The notes under the pieces: generated by a model
Told to the model about the DNA's origin: nothing
Databases searched by the model: none
The model's input: the letters and a program-made list of their open reading frames with translations, nothing else
Program-made: the position numbers and the translations under genes
Origin: Andreprevotia sp. IGB-42
Lineage (GTDB): Bacteria; Pseudomonadota; Gammaproteobacteria; Burkholderiales; Chitinibacteraceae
Assembly (NCBI RefSeq): GCF_009848685.1
Contig: NZ_WXTX01000017.1
Location: 1 to 64,000, forward strand
DNA length: 64,000 nt
Direction: 5' to 3'
Part shown: positions 8,505 through 16,882 of the stretch, piece by piece
Numbering within the stretch: position 1 is the stretch's first letter
Layout of the letters: every line of letters begins with the position of its first letter

Positions 8505-9164
8505 TCACACGGTCTTGTTGAACAACGCCAGCCGCGCATCATCGCGTAGCCGGTATAACTGCGCCGGGCGGTGCTTGCCCAGGCGCATGGCATCCGGGAT
8601 GGCTTCCAGAAAATCCATCTCGCCCAGCTTGCGGCGGAATACGCTCTTGTCGAGCGAGATGCCCAGCACCTGTTCATAGGTATGTTGCAGCTCGGTCAGC
8701 GTGAATTGCCCGGGCAGCAAATGGCAGGGCAGGGAGGAATAGGTGGATTTGTCCCGCAGCCGTTTTACCGCATGCGTGGTGATGCGCTGATGATCGAACG
8801 GTAAATCCGGCAGTGCATCCACCGGCAGCAGCTCGAAGCGATGTTCGTCATCACTGATCAGCACGCTTTCATGCACCAATGCGTAATAGGCAATGCTGGC
8901 AGACCAGCCGCGCGGGTCGCGCACGCCGCCGGTAAAGGTGAACAACTGCTCCAGATAAGGGGAGATCAGGCCGGTTTTTTGCCGCAGCACGCGCTCGGCG
9001 GCTGCCAGGCTGTCGCGGTCTTCCTCCGGGTGAATATAGCCGCCCGGCAAGGCCAGCTGTTGCGCATACGGGTCGTGCTCGCGCCGCAGCAGCACGATCT
9101 TCAGCACTCCTGCGCTGAGTGTGAACAGGACGATATCAACAGTAACAATCAACGGTGCTTGCAT
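8505..9164 (-). CDS. nrtR: NrtR, Nudix-related transcriptional regulator of NAD metabolism
   Basis: 219 residues. The N-terminal half is a Nudix fold with ALPGGYIHPEED near 38-49. The Nudix box helix reads RVLRQKTG at 58-65, where the catalytic glutamates of REUXEEXG are replaced (V59, Q62, K63), so hydrolysis is probably lost. The C-terminal third is a winged-helix-like domain ending around GKHRPAQLYRL. NrtR proteins repress NAD genes and are released by ADP-ribose. It is the first gene of the leftward operon and faces the rightward NAD operon across about 200 bases containing two palindromes, so it likely controls both arms and itself. Confidence 0.9.
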   Translation of the reverse strand: MQAPLIVTVDIVLFTLSAGVLKIVLLRREHDPYAQQLALPGGYIHPEEDRDSLAAAERVLRQKTGLISPYLEQLFTFTGGVRDPRGWSASIAYYALVHESVLISDDEHRFELLPVDALPDLPFDHQRITTHAVKRLRDKSTYSSLPCHLLPGQFTLTELQHTYEQVLGISLDKSVFRRKLGEMDFLEAIPDAMRLGKHRPAQLYRLRDDARLALFNKTV

Positions 9165-9177
9165 GGCTGGCCTTTAG

Positions 9178-9198
9178 TTAGTTCGATAATAGAACTAA
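9178..9198. promoter_or_regulatory. Candidate NrtR operator 1 (near nrtR start)
   Basis: A perfect inverted repeat with arms TTAGTTC (9178-9184) and GAACTAA (9192-9198) and a 7-base spacer. It sits just 14 bases upstream of the nrtR start codon. The size and symmetry match NrtR operators, which are about 21 bp palindromes. Binding is inferred. Confidence 0.7.
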
Positions 9199-9295
9199 GT
9201 GTGCAGCGAGAGCAAGGCTGGCAGAAAGGTGCGTGATCCTGTGCGATATGCCGATCGTTCCCCGTTTGCAACAGCTGTTTTTCTTTCGTTTCTTG

Positions 9296-9316
9296 TTAGT
9301 TGCAAATCAAATATAA
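9296..9316. promoter_or_regulatory. Candidate NrtR operator 2 (upstream of the nicotinamidase operon)
   Basis: A degenerate copy of operator 1 with the same 7-7-7 spacing. The left arm is TTAGTTG and the right arm AATATAA. The 24-base frames 9177-9200 and 9295-9318 share 16 positions, including GTTAGTT on the left and TAAGT on the right. It ends 46 bases before the first gene of the rightward operon, a suitable place for a repressor. Confidence 0.5.
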
Positions 9317-9362
9317 GTCTGCCAAGATGGCCTAACCGCATCACCCATACCGGGAGAACACC

Positions 9363-10175
9363 ATGGCCAGCCAGCAAGCAAACGTGCAGCTCTTGATCAT
9401 CGATCCACAAAACGACTTCTGCGATATTGCGGGCGCCGCGTTGCCGGTGCCGGGTGCCAGTACCGATATGAAATGGCTAACAACGCTGGTGAGGGATTAC
9501 GGGGATGCATTGTCGGCCATTCACGTCACGCTGGATTCGCACAACCCGTTCGATATCGCGCATCCAGCGTGGTGGCGTGATCAGAATGGCCGGAACCCGA
9601 CGCCATTCACTGTGATCAGCGTCGCCGATGTAGAGGAAGGCCTCTGGAAGGCCAGCGATCCAGCCCTGCAAGCTGCCAGTCTGAATTATGTGCAGGTGTT
9701 GGCGCAGCGCGGCCGTTATCAGCTCATCATCTGGCCGGAGCACTGCCTGATCGGTGGCTGGGGCCACAACGTGCAGCAACAGTTGGCCGATGAGCTCGCC
9801 GCCTGGAGCCGCCGCGAACTGAAGGCGGTGAACTATGTGGTTAAAGGCACCAATCCGCTGACTGAGCACTATTCGGCCATCCAGGCCGAAGTGCCCGATG
9901 CCGATGACCCGCGCACGCTGCCCGATCCTCGCTGGATCGCCCAACTGGCACAAGCCGATACCATTCTGATTGGCGGTGAAGCGCTGTCACATTGTGTGGC
10001 GAGTACGGTGCGCGATCTGGCCGAGCAATTGGGCGAAGCCAATGTGCACAAGCTGATACTGTTGACCGACTGCACCAGTCCGGTGGCTGGTTTTGAGGCA
10101 TTGGGCCAAATCTTTATCGACGAAATGGTGGCGCGCGGGATGCGCATATCCAATGTCGTCGCGTATGTGAAATAA
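9363..10175 (+). CDS. pncA: Nicotinamidase-like cysteine hydrolase (isochorismatase fold)
   Basis: 270 residues of the isochorismatase/nicotinamidase fold. The expected catalytic triad is D14 (in DPQNDF), K161 (VVKGTNP) and C211 (LSHCVAST). A D-x-H-x6-H metal motif is present at D58, H60 and H67, which favours nicotinamidase over isochorismatase. The reaction would be nicotinamide to nicotinate plus ammonia. It is followed 28 bases later by pncB, which uses the product. At 270 residues it is longer than E. coli PncA (about 210), with extra loops between the metal and Cys motifs, so a related amide substrate is possible. GGGAGA precedes the ATG. Confidence 0.8.
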   Translation: MASQQANVQLLIIDPQNDFCDIAGAALPVPGASTDMKWLTTLVRDYGDALSAIHVTLDSHNPFDIAHPAWWRDQNGRNPTPFTVISVADVEEGLWKASDPALQAASLNYVQVLAQRGRYQLIIWPEHCLIGGWGHNVQQQLADELAAWSRRELKAVNYVVKGTNPLTEHYSAIQAEVPDADDPRTLPDPRWIAQLAQADTILIGGEALSHCVASTVRDLAEQLGEANVHKLILLTDCTSPVAGFEALGQIFIDEMVARGMRISNVVAYVK

Positions 10176-10203
10176 AGTACTTACGACCACTTGGATTGAA
10201 ATC

Positions 10204-11412
10204 ATGACCCAATTCGTACCCGTGATCGAGTCATTGCTCGATACCGATCTCTACAAGTTCACCATGATGCAGGAAATCCTGCATCACCAGCCTGAAACGC
10301 AGTCCGAATACGCATTCAAGTGCCGCAATCGCCCGGCCACGCCGTTATCTTCATTCAAGGACGAAATCGAAGCGCAGCTCGATCACCTGTGCCAGTTGCG
10401 CTTTGCCGATGACGAGCTCGCCTACTTGGGCAGCCTGCGCTTCATCAAATCGGATTTCGTCGATTTCCTGCGGCTGTTCCAGTTGCAGCGGCGCTTCATT
10501 ACCGTATCGGTGGCGGCAGGGCGGCCGGATGATCTGGATATCCGCGTGAAGGGGCCGATGCTCCACTGCATGCTGTTCGAGATCTATCTGCTGGCCATCG
10601 TCAACGAAGTGTATTTCCGCCAGTTTCCGCAAGCGCCCGCGCTGGCTACCGGCCGCGCCAGGCTGGCGGCCAAGGTGGCGCAATTGCAGCAGCTGGGCGA
10701 TCAGCCATTGCATCGCTTTCCGTTCGTGTTTTTCGATTTCGGTACCCGCCGCCGTTACTCGCGCACCTGGCATGAAGAAATGGTGCAAACGCTGGCGCGC
10801 GATGTCGGTCATTTCATGCGGGGCACCAGCAACGTGCTGCTGGCCAAGCGCCATGGCCTTACGCCCATCGGCACCATGGCGCACGAGTACCTGCAGGCGT
10901 TCCAGTGCTTTGGCTCCCGCCTGCGGGATTTCCAGAAGAACGCGCTGGAGCACTGGGTGCGCGAGTACCGCGGCGACCTTGGCATTGCGCTGACCGATGT
11001 GGTGGGCACCGATGCCTTCCTGCGTGATTTCGATCTCTATTTCTGCAAGCTGTTCGATGGCGTACGCCACGATTCGGGGGATCCATTCGAGTGGGGCGAG
11101 AAAATCATCGCCCACTACCAGAAGATGAAAATCGACCCCAGCACCAAGCAACTGGTGTTCAGCGACGGTCTCAACCTGGAGCGCGCCATTGCGCTATACC
11201 GCCGCTTTGCCGACCGCGCGCGCACCGGCTTCGGCATCGGTACCGATCTATCCAACGATTGCGGGCAGGAGCCACTGCAGATCGTGATGAAGCTGGTGTC
11301 TTGCAACGGCCAGCCGGTGGCCAAGGTCAGCGATACCCCCGGCAAGGGCATGTGCGAGGACGAAAACTTCCTCAACTATCTGTGTGATGTATTCAAGATC
11401 GAACGCCAGTAA
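10204..11412 (+). CDS. pncB: Nicotinate phosphoribosyltransferase
   Basis: 402 residues, full length for the bacterial PncB family. It opens with the typical [14 protein letters not shown] stretch and contains the [10 protein letters not shown] and [13 protein letters not shown] segments and [14 protein letters not shown] of the PRPP/substrate site. It joins nicotinate and PRPP to form nicotinate mononucleotide with ATP hydrolysis, the Preiss-Handler entry step. It lies between the nicotinamidase and nadE genes, all co-directional with short gaps (28 and 18 bases), so one mRNA is likely. Confidence 0.95.
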   Translation: MTQFVPVIESLLDTDLYKFTMMQEILHHQPETQSEYAFKCRNRPATPLSSFKDEIEAQLDHLCQLRFADDELAYLGSLRFIKSDFVDFLRLFQLQRRFITVSVAAGRPDDLDIRVKGPMLHCMLFEIYLLAIVNEVYFRQFPQAPALATGRARLAAKVAQLQQLGDQPLHRFPFVFFDFGTRRRYSRTWHEEMVQTLARDVGHFMRGTSNVLLAKRHGLTPIGTMAHEYLQAFQCFGSRLRDFQKNALEHWVREYRGDLGIALTDVVGTDAFLRDFDLYFCKLFDGVRHDSGDPFEWGEKIIAHYQKMKIDPSTKQLVFSDGLNLERAIALYRRFADRARTGFGIGTDLSNDCGQEPLQIVMKLVSCNGQPVAKVSDTPGKGMCEDENFLNYLCDVFKIERQ

Positions 11413-11430
11413 GGCAATGAAGGGCAAATC

Positions 11431-13164
11431 ATGAGTAAACACACCCTCAAGATCGCCATGGCACAGCTCAACTACAAACTGTGCGATTTTGCCGGCAACC
11501 TCGCGCAGATCCGCGCTGCTGTCACCACTGCCGCGGGCGCAGACCTGATCGTTTTTTCCGAGCTGTGCCTGTCCGGCTACTACCCACAGGATATGGTGGA
11601 GGAGCCCGATTTCCTTGCCCGCCAGCAAGTAGCGCTGGATGAGGTGCTGGCCATCTCGCGCGGTACGTCTGCCGCGCTGGTGATTGGCGCCGTTACCCGC
11701 AACAGCGGTATCGGCAAGCCGCTGCACAACAGCCTGCTGGTGCTGCAGCACGGCGCAATCGCGCTGCAGTATCACAAGCAACTGCTGCCTACCTACAACA
11801 TCTTCGACGAGCGCCGCCACTTTGAACCCGGCCCCAGCCAGCCCGCATTGCTGACCGTGGGCAGGGTAAAGATCGGCTTCGTGATCTGCGAAGATGCCTG
11901 GAACAACAGCGGCGCCGATTACGCCATCGATCCGGTGCAGGGCGTGGTGGCGGCCGGGGCCGCGCTCATCGTCAGCATCAATGCCAGCCCGTCCAACGTC
12001 GGCAAGCTGGCGCAGCGCGATGAGCTGTTTGCCGGCATCAGCCAGCACTGGAACGTGCCGCTGGTGTATGTGAACCAGGTGGGCGCCAACGACCAGATCG
12101 TGTTCGACGGCGCCTCGTTTGTTGCCCATCCGCAGCACGGTATCGTCAAGCAACTGCCGCTGTTCGAACCCGCTGTGCAGCAGGTGGATTTCATCGCCGG
12201 CAGCGCAGTGCTGCCCGGCCATTTCGCCGATAACGGCCAGCCGCTTGCCAGTGCCGTGACGCAAACGCTGGCAGACAGCGAATTCTATTACCGGCAGATC
12301 GTGCTGGGCCTGCGTGACTACGCGGCCAAGATCGGCTTCACCAAGGTGGTGATCGGGAGCTCCGGCGGCATCGACAGCGCACTCACGCTGGCGCTGGCTG
12401 CCGATGCGCTGGGGGCAGAAAACGTCTGCGGCATCACCATGCCATCGCAGTATTCCAGCGCCGGCAGTGTGGGGGATTCGGTCGATCTGTGCCGCAATCT
12501 GGGTGTGCAGTTGCTGGAGCATCCGATTGCCGATCTGGTTGGCGGCTACCGCAGCAGCTTCGAGCGCGATTTTGGCGCCGCGCCATCCCGGCTGACGGTG
12601 GAAAACCTGCAGGCGCGCATCCGCGGCACCATCCTGATGGAGTACTCCAATCACTTCGGCCATCTGCTGCTGACCACCGGCAACAAATCGGAGATTTCCG
12701 TCGGCTATTGCACGTTGTATGGCGATACCAACGGTGGCCTCAACATCATCGGCGATCTGTACAAGACAGAGGTGTTCGCGCTGGCACGGCACTTCAATGC
12801 CCGCCACGGCCGCGCGCTGATTCCGCAAGTGATCATCGACAAGGAGCCCTCTGCCGAGCTATCGGAAGGCCAACGCGATACCGACAGCCTGCCGCCGTAT
12901 CCGGTGCTCGATGAAATCCTCAAGCTGCATATCGAAGGCACGCGCCTGCGCGCGGATGAATACGCCACTGCCAATGCATTCGTGGCCGATCTGCAGGCCG
13001 CGGGCGAGCAAGCCACCATCAGCCGCATTCTGGGCCTCGTTGCCAAGTCCGAATTCAAGCGCCGTCAGGCCCCACCCATCATCCGCGTGCGCAACCGCGC
13101 GTTCGGCAATGGCCGGCAAATGCCCATCGCCGCGCAATACGCAACGCAAGGCCAGGGGGCATAG
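11431..13164 (+). CDS. nadE: Glutamine-dependent NAD(+) synthetase
   Basis: 577 residues with two domains. The N-terminal nitrilase-type glutaminase (about 1-265) has the triad E44, K116 and C153 (ICEDAW). The C-terminal synthetase has the ATP-pyrophosphatase loop SSGGIDS at 310-316 and the GNKSE segment. It amidates nicotinate adenine dinucleotide to NAD, taking ammonia from glutamine. The stop codon overlaps the GTG start of nadM by one base (TAGTG), so the two are translationally coupled. No nadD is in the window; NadM or a distant NadD must supply NaAD. Confidence 0.95.
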   Translation: MSKHTLKIAMAQLNYKLCDFAGNLAQIRAAVTTAAGADLIVFSELCLSGYYPQDMVEEPDFLARQQVALDEVLAISRGTSAALVIGAVTRNSGIGKPLHNSLLVLQHGAIALQYHKQLLPTYNIFDERRHFEPGPSQPALLTVGRVKIGFVICEDAWNNSGADYAIDPVQGVVAAGAALIVSINASPSNVGKLAQRDELFAGISQHWNVPLVYVNQVGANDQIVFDGASFVAHPQHGIVKQLPLFEPAVQQVDFIAGSAVLPGHFADNGQPLASAVTQTLADSEFYYRQIVLGLRDYAAKIGFTKVVIGSSGGIDSALTLALAADALGAENVCGITMPSQYSSAGSVGDSVDLCRNLGVQLLEHPIADLVGGYRSSFERDFGAAPSRLTVENLQARIRGTILMEYSNHFGHLLLTTGNKSEISVGYCTLYGDTNGGLNIIGDLYKTEVFALARHFNARHGRALIPQVIIDKEPSAELSEGQRDTDSLPPYPVLDEILKLHIEGTRLRADEYATANAFVADLQAAGEQATISRILGLVAKSEFKRRQAPPIIRVRNRAFGNGRQMPIAAQYATQGQGA

Positions 13165-14198
13165 TGCAAACCGATACGCTGGTTTACATCGGCCGCTTCC
13201 AGCCTTTCCACAACGGCCACCTGGCCATGCTGCAACAGGCGTTGTCACTGGCCGGCAAGGTAGTGCTGGTGCTGGGTTCCGCAGGCGCTGCGCGCAGCAG
13301 CAAGAACCCGTTCAGCTTTGATGAGCGCAAGGCCATGATCACCGCCGCGCTTGCCGCGTGGGATGCCAGCCGCGTGGCGGATATCCGGTTTGTTGGCGTG
13401 CGTGATTACTACGACGGCCAGCGCTGGGTGGCTGCGGTGCAGCAGGCGGTGGCCGCCGTTGTGCCGGCCGTTGCAAGCGTCGGCCTGTTCGGGCACTTCA
13501 AGGATGCATCGTCCAGCTACCTGGGCGATTTCCCCGCCTGGCCGCTGGTGCATCAAGCCAGTTTTGGCCAGCTCAACGCCGCCGATCTACGCCGCCAGTG
13601 GTTTGAGGTCGGTGGCGATACGGCTGCCATCGCTACGCAACTGCCGGCGGCATTGGTGTCTTTCCTGCAGCAATTTGCCGGCAGTACTGCCTTTGCCGAT
13701 CTGCAGGCGGAATACCGCTACCTGCAGCATTACCGGCAAGTATGGTCTGCCGCGCCGTATCCGCCGGTTTTCGTCACTGTCGATGCCGTCGTGCATTGCT
13801 GCGGCCACGTCTTGCTGATCCGGCGCGCCGGCCAGCCCGGCCGTGGCAACTGGGCGCTGCCCGGCGGTTTTCTCGACCAGCACGAGCGCGTGTTCGATGC
13901 GGCAGTGCGCGAGCTGAACGAAGAAACCCGCCTTGACGTTACGCCGGCTGCATTGCGCAGCGCATGTGCCGATCAGGCGCTGTTCGATCACCCGGACCGC
14001 AGCCTGCGCGGCCGCACGCTATCGCATGCGTTTTACTTCAAGCTGCCATTGGCGCAGTTGCCCGCCATCACCGCCGCAGATGACGCCGCCAGCGCGCAGT
14101 GGATGCCGGTGCAGCAGCTTGTCGCCATGGAAAGCACCCTGTTCGAAGATCACCTGATGATCCTCGACCGCTTTTTGCATTTATTTGATACGGCCTGA
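13164..14198 (+). CDS. nadM: Bifunctional NMN adenylyltransferase / Nudix hydrolase (NadM-Nudix)
   Basis: 344 residues from a GTG that overlaps the nadE stop. The NadM domain (about 1-180) begins with YIGRFQPFHNGH, ending at 19, the archaeal-type NMNAT signature. The Nudix domain (about 205-340) has LPGGFLDQHE followed by REL-N-EE, so the catalytic glutamates are kept. The conserved glycine after them is Arg here (EETRL). Homologues make NAD from NMN, and the Nudix half is an ADP-ribose pyrophosphatase in characterised members. With NadR in the divergent operon, this cell has two NMNAT activities under what looks like shared control. Confidence 0.93.
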   Translation: MQTDTLVYIGRFQPFHNGHLAMLQQALSLAGKVVLVLGSAGAARSSKNPFSFDERKAMITAALAAWDASRVADIRFVGVRDYYDGQRWVAAVQQAVAAVVPAVASVGLFGHFKDASSSYLGDFPAWPLVHQASFGQLNAADLRRQWFEVGGDTAAIATQLPAALVSFLQQFAGSTAFADLQAEYRYLQHYRQVWSAAPYPPVFVTVDAVVHCCGHVLLIRRAGQPGRGNWALPGGFLDQHERVFDAAVRELNEETRLDVTPAALRSACADQALFDHPDRSLRGRTLSHAFYFKLPLAQLPAITAADDAASAQWMPVQQLVAMESTLFEDHLMILDRFLHLFDTA

Positions 14199-14232
14199 AC
14201 CAGGTCTGTATCGCCATTGAAAGAGAATAAAA

Positions 14233-14781
14233 ATGGAGCTGGAAAAAACCAGTAAATTCCTCAGTTATGTATTGCGCCACCGGCCTGACAGCATCGGCCT
14301 CACGCTGGATGAAAACGGCTGGGCCGATGTCGATGCGCTGATCGCTTGCGCGGCGCAAAACGGTACCGTGCTCACGCATGCGCTCATCCGCGAACTGGTC
14401 ATCAGCAACGACAAGCAGCGCTTTGCGCTGGATGAAACACCCGGGCGCATCCGCGCCAACCAGGGGCATTCCGTTGCGGTCGATCTGGGCCTGCAGCCCA
14501 TCACGCCGCCGGACACGCTTTATCACGGCACTGCCACTCGGTTTGTCGAATCAATCCGTGTCGAAGGCCTGCTGCCGCGTTCACGCCAGCATGTGCATCT
14601 GTCCGCTACCGTTGATACTGCCCGCAATGTTGGAGCGCGGCATGGGGTGGTCATCATCCTGCCAGTGCGTGCGGCAGCGCTGGCCGAAACCGGCATACAT
14701 TTCTACCGCTCGGAAAATGGCGTGTGGCTGGCGGATCATATCCCGGCTGCCTTTATCGACTTTGCCGATGCCATTGCATGA
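14233..14781 (+). CDS. kptA: RNA 2'-phosphotransferase (KptA/Tpt1 family)
   Basis: 182 residues covering the whole KptA family. The N-terminal winged-helix part carries SKFLSYVLRHRP, and the C-terminal ART-like part carries LYHGT near 96-100, HLSA and a YRSENGVWL segment. The enzyme moves an internal RNA 2'-phosphate to NAD, releasing nicotinamide and ADP-ribose 1'',2''-cyclic phosphate. It consumes NAD, and here it is the fifth gene of an NAD-making operon, 34 bases after nadM. Its stop overlaps the next gene (ATGA). Natural substrates in bacteria are unclear; ADP-ribose capping of 5'-phosphorylated nucleic acid has been reported for homologues. Confidence 0.93.
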   Translation: MELEKTSKFLSYVLRHRPDSIGLTLDENGWADVDALIACAAQNGTVLTHALIRELVISNDKQRFALDETPGRIRANQGHSVAVDLGLQPITPPDTLYHGTATRFVESIRVEGLLPRSRQHVHLSATVDTARNVGARHGVVIILPVRAAALAETGIHFYRSENGVWLADHIPAAFIDFADAIA

Positions 14782-15290
14782 AGCGGCCCAATCCCGACTG
14801 CTATTGGGTAGAGCCCGGCCGGTTGCTGGCAGGCGAATACCCGCGCAATGCCGACGACGCCAGCTCGCAAGCCAAGCTGCAGGCGTATCTGGATGCCGGA
14901 GTCAGTTGCTTCATCGATCTGACGGAAGAGGGCGAACTGGCACCCTATGCACAGATGCTGCACGCAGCCGTTTCGTCCCGTCCTCTCACGCATCACCGCT
15001 TTGCCATCAAGGATAAATCGGTACCGAATGGCCGCGAACAGATGCAAGCCATTCTGGCCACCATCCACAGGGCGCTGCTGCACGGTCAAATCGTCTATGT
15101 GCATTGCTGGGGCGGCATCGGGCGCACCGGTACGGTGATCGCCTGCCACCTGATCGAACAAGGCATGTCGCCACAGCAGGCGTTGGCAGCGCTCGATACT
15201 GCTGGGCGCGGTTGCAAGCGAAATGCCATGGCGATTGATCAGCCGACACGACGGGATAGTGCGTGCAAAGATCGACTGGCCCGCTGGTAG
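14778..15290 (+). CDS. Dual-specificity / tyrosine-like protein phosphatase
   Basis: 170 residues from the ATG in the ATGA overlap with kptA. The signature HCWGGIGRTG places the nucleophile C110 and R116 in a proper C-x5-R loop. The upstream segment FIDLTEEGEL resembles the general-acid region of small bacterial DSP-like enzymes. The C-terminus (after about residue 140) is only weakly family-like. Coupling to kptA suggests a related substrate, perhaps a phosphorylated ADP-ribose product or an RNA 5' end, but this is inference. A protein phosphotyrosine substrate is the default alternative. Confidence 0.85.
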   Translation: MKRPNPDCYWVEPGRLLAGEYPRNADDASSQAKLQAYLDAGVSCFIDLTEEGELAPYAQMLHAAVSSRPLTHHRFAIKDKSVPNGREQMQAILATIHRALLHGQIVYVHCWGGIGRTGTVIACHLIEQGMSPQQALAALDTAGRGCKRNAMAIDQPTRRDSACKDRLARW

Positions 15291-15402
15291 CGCATGCCAG
15301 TTGCGGGCCATGGACGATGCCTGCCTGATATTCGATCAGCAGGGGCGCGTGCTGTGCGTGGAGATGGCAAGCGGCCGTGTCAGCCAGTTTGCCGTGCACT
15401 GA
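15223..15402 (+). CDS. Possible small ORF overlapping the phosphatase 3' end
   Basis: A 59-codon frame (+1 relative to the phosphatase) from ATG 15223 to TGA 15402. Its second half, ending DQQGRVLCVEMASGRVSQFAVH, has a composition and third-position GC like a real protein, unlike the typical Arg/Cys-rich shadow frames here. It overlaps the last 68 bases of the phosphatase and has no visible ribosome site. It may be a small gene, or the true phosphatase C-terminus if a frameshift or sequencing error occurred near 15220. Confidence 0.3.
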   Translation: MPWRLISRHDGIVRAKIDWPAGSACQLRAMDDACLIFDQQGRVLCVEMASGRVSQFAVH

Positions 15403-15544
15403 GCAGCATCTTGGTGAATGGCAATTTCGCTGACTTTCTTTGTCAAATAATGGATTGGATTGCTTGTTGCAAATTTGCTTGCCGGGTAGGTTTCAGTCGC
15501 CGCCTATGCTAATTTCTGCCCTTTACCCAAGCACGCCCGCCGCA

Positions 15545-16882
15545 ATGCAACTGACCGAACAACAAGTGCTGGCGCTCGCGCCCGACAACGGCGCTGCCAG
15601 CAATGGCAAGAAGCTTGCACAGGCCAAGAACTGGCCACTGCTGGGGCGCAGCCCGCGCGCGCTGTGGGGCGAATGCCAGGGCAGCGGGTCAAAACCGTAT
15701 CAGGTGCGTGTGGATCTGGCGGATTTTGCCAGCAAGTGCTCTTGCCCCAGCTTCAAGTTCCCCTGCAAGCACGCGCTGGGCTTGCTGGTGCTCACCGCCA
15801 ACCAGCCCGATCTGGTGCAGGAAAATGGTGAACCCGAATGGGTGGGCGACTGGCTGGACAAGCGCGTGGATACCGCCGCCAAAAAGGAAGCCAAGGCCAT
15901 CGCCAAAGCGGATGCGCCGGTGGACGAAGCCGCCCAGCAAAAACGCGCGGAAAAGCGCAGTGAACGCGTGGCCGATGGCCTGGCCGCATTGCAGGTGTGG
16001 CTGGAAGACCTGGTGCGCAACGGCCTGGCTCGCCTGCCGGCCGAAGGTCCCGGCATCTGGGATCAACAGGCTGCCCGGCTGGTGGATGCGCAGGCCCCGG
16101 CGCTGGCGGCCCGACTGCGCGCGCTGGCTGATCTGCCCGGCAGCGGTGCGGATTGGCCCGAACAGCTGTTGGCAGAACTGGGCCGCATTGCAGTGGCGGT
16201 GCGCGCGTTCGAGCGCATCGATCAGCTCACCCCTGATCTGCAGCACGCGCTGCGCCAGTACATCGGCTACACGGTGCGCGAGGAAGACGTGCTCGCTGCT
16301 GGCCAGCCGGTGCAGGATACCTGGCAGGTGATCGGCCAGATGGTTGAAGACAACGAACGCGTGCGCGTGCAGCGCACGTGGGTCAAGGGGCAGCATACCG
16401 GCCGCCACGCGTTGTTGCTGCAATTTGCAGTGGGCGCCCAGCCTTTCGGGCAGAGCTGGCTGCCCGGTAGCAGTTTCAATGCGGAACTGGTGTTCTGGCC
16501 CGGCGCCGCCGCGCAACGTGCATTGCTCAAAGGGACGGCCAGCCCGGCGGCGGCCAGCAGCCAGTTCCTGCATGGCGTGGACTTTGCCCGCTTGCTCGAT
16601 GCTGCCAGTACCACCCTTGCGCAATATCCGTGGGTAGAGCGCTGCGCCGCGGTGCTGACCGGCATCACGCCGGTGTTGCATGCCGGGCGCTGGTTTGCCG
16701 TGGCTGCGGACGGGCAGGCGTTGCCGCTGGCAGCCGGGGATCACTGGCACTGGCTGGCGCTATCTGGCGGGCAGGCCTTCGACGTGGCGGTGGAGTGGGA
16801 TGGCACGCTGCTGCGACCACTGGGCCTGTTCATTGCCGGTTGCTATCAGCCGCTGAGTGGAGGCCAGCTATGGACGAACTGA
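15545..16882 (+). CDS. SWIM zinc finger protein (YehQ-like)
   Basis: 445 residues from the ATG at 15545. An ATG at 15506 is in frame, but family proteins begin with MxLTxxxVLALAPD, as here. The SWIM zinc finger C65-x-C67-x6-C74-x-H76 follows a short N-terminal domain. The rest is a helical region with no catalytic motif I can name. SWIM fingers bind nucleic acid or protein. It is the first gene of a six-gene co-directional block and overlaps the DUF5691 gene by 13 bases. E. coli YehQ is the nearest described type, also beside MoxR and VWA genes. Confidence 0.85.
   Translation: MQLTEQQVLALAPDNGAASNGKKLAQAKNWPLLGRSPRALWGECQGSGSKPYQVRVDLADFASKCSCPSFKFPCKHALGLLVLTANQPDLVQENGEPEWVGDWLDKRVDTAAKKEAKAIAKADAPVDEAAQQKRAEKRSERVADGLAALQVWLEDLVRNGLARLPAEGPGIWDQQAARLVDAQAPALAARLRALADLPGSGADWPEQLLAELGRIAVAVRAFERIDQLTPDLQHALRQYIGYTVREEDVLAAGQPVQDTWQVIGQMVEDNERVRVQRTWVKGQHTGRHALLLQFAVGAQPFGQSWLPGSSFNAELVFWPGAAAQRALLKGTASPAAASSQFLHGVDFARLLDAASTTLAQYPWVERCAAVLTGITPVLHAGRWFAVAADGQALPLAAGDHWHWLALSGGQAFDVAVEWDGTLLRPLGLFIAGCYQPLSGGQLWTN

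Noticed and set aside
11248-12828. 526-codon minus-strand frame opposite nadE
   Set aside because: nadE is unambiguous; the frame is a product of high third-position GC.
15440-15544. Longer start for the SWIM protein
   Set aside because: The extra 35 residues have no similarity pattern, while the ATG at 15545 gives the family N-terminus.
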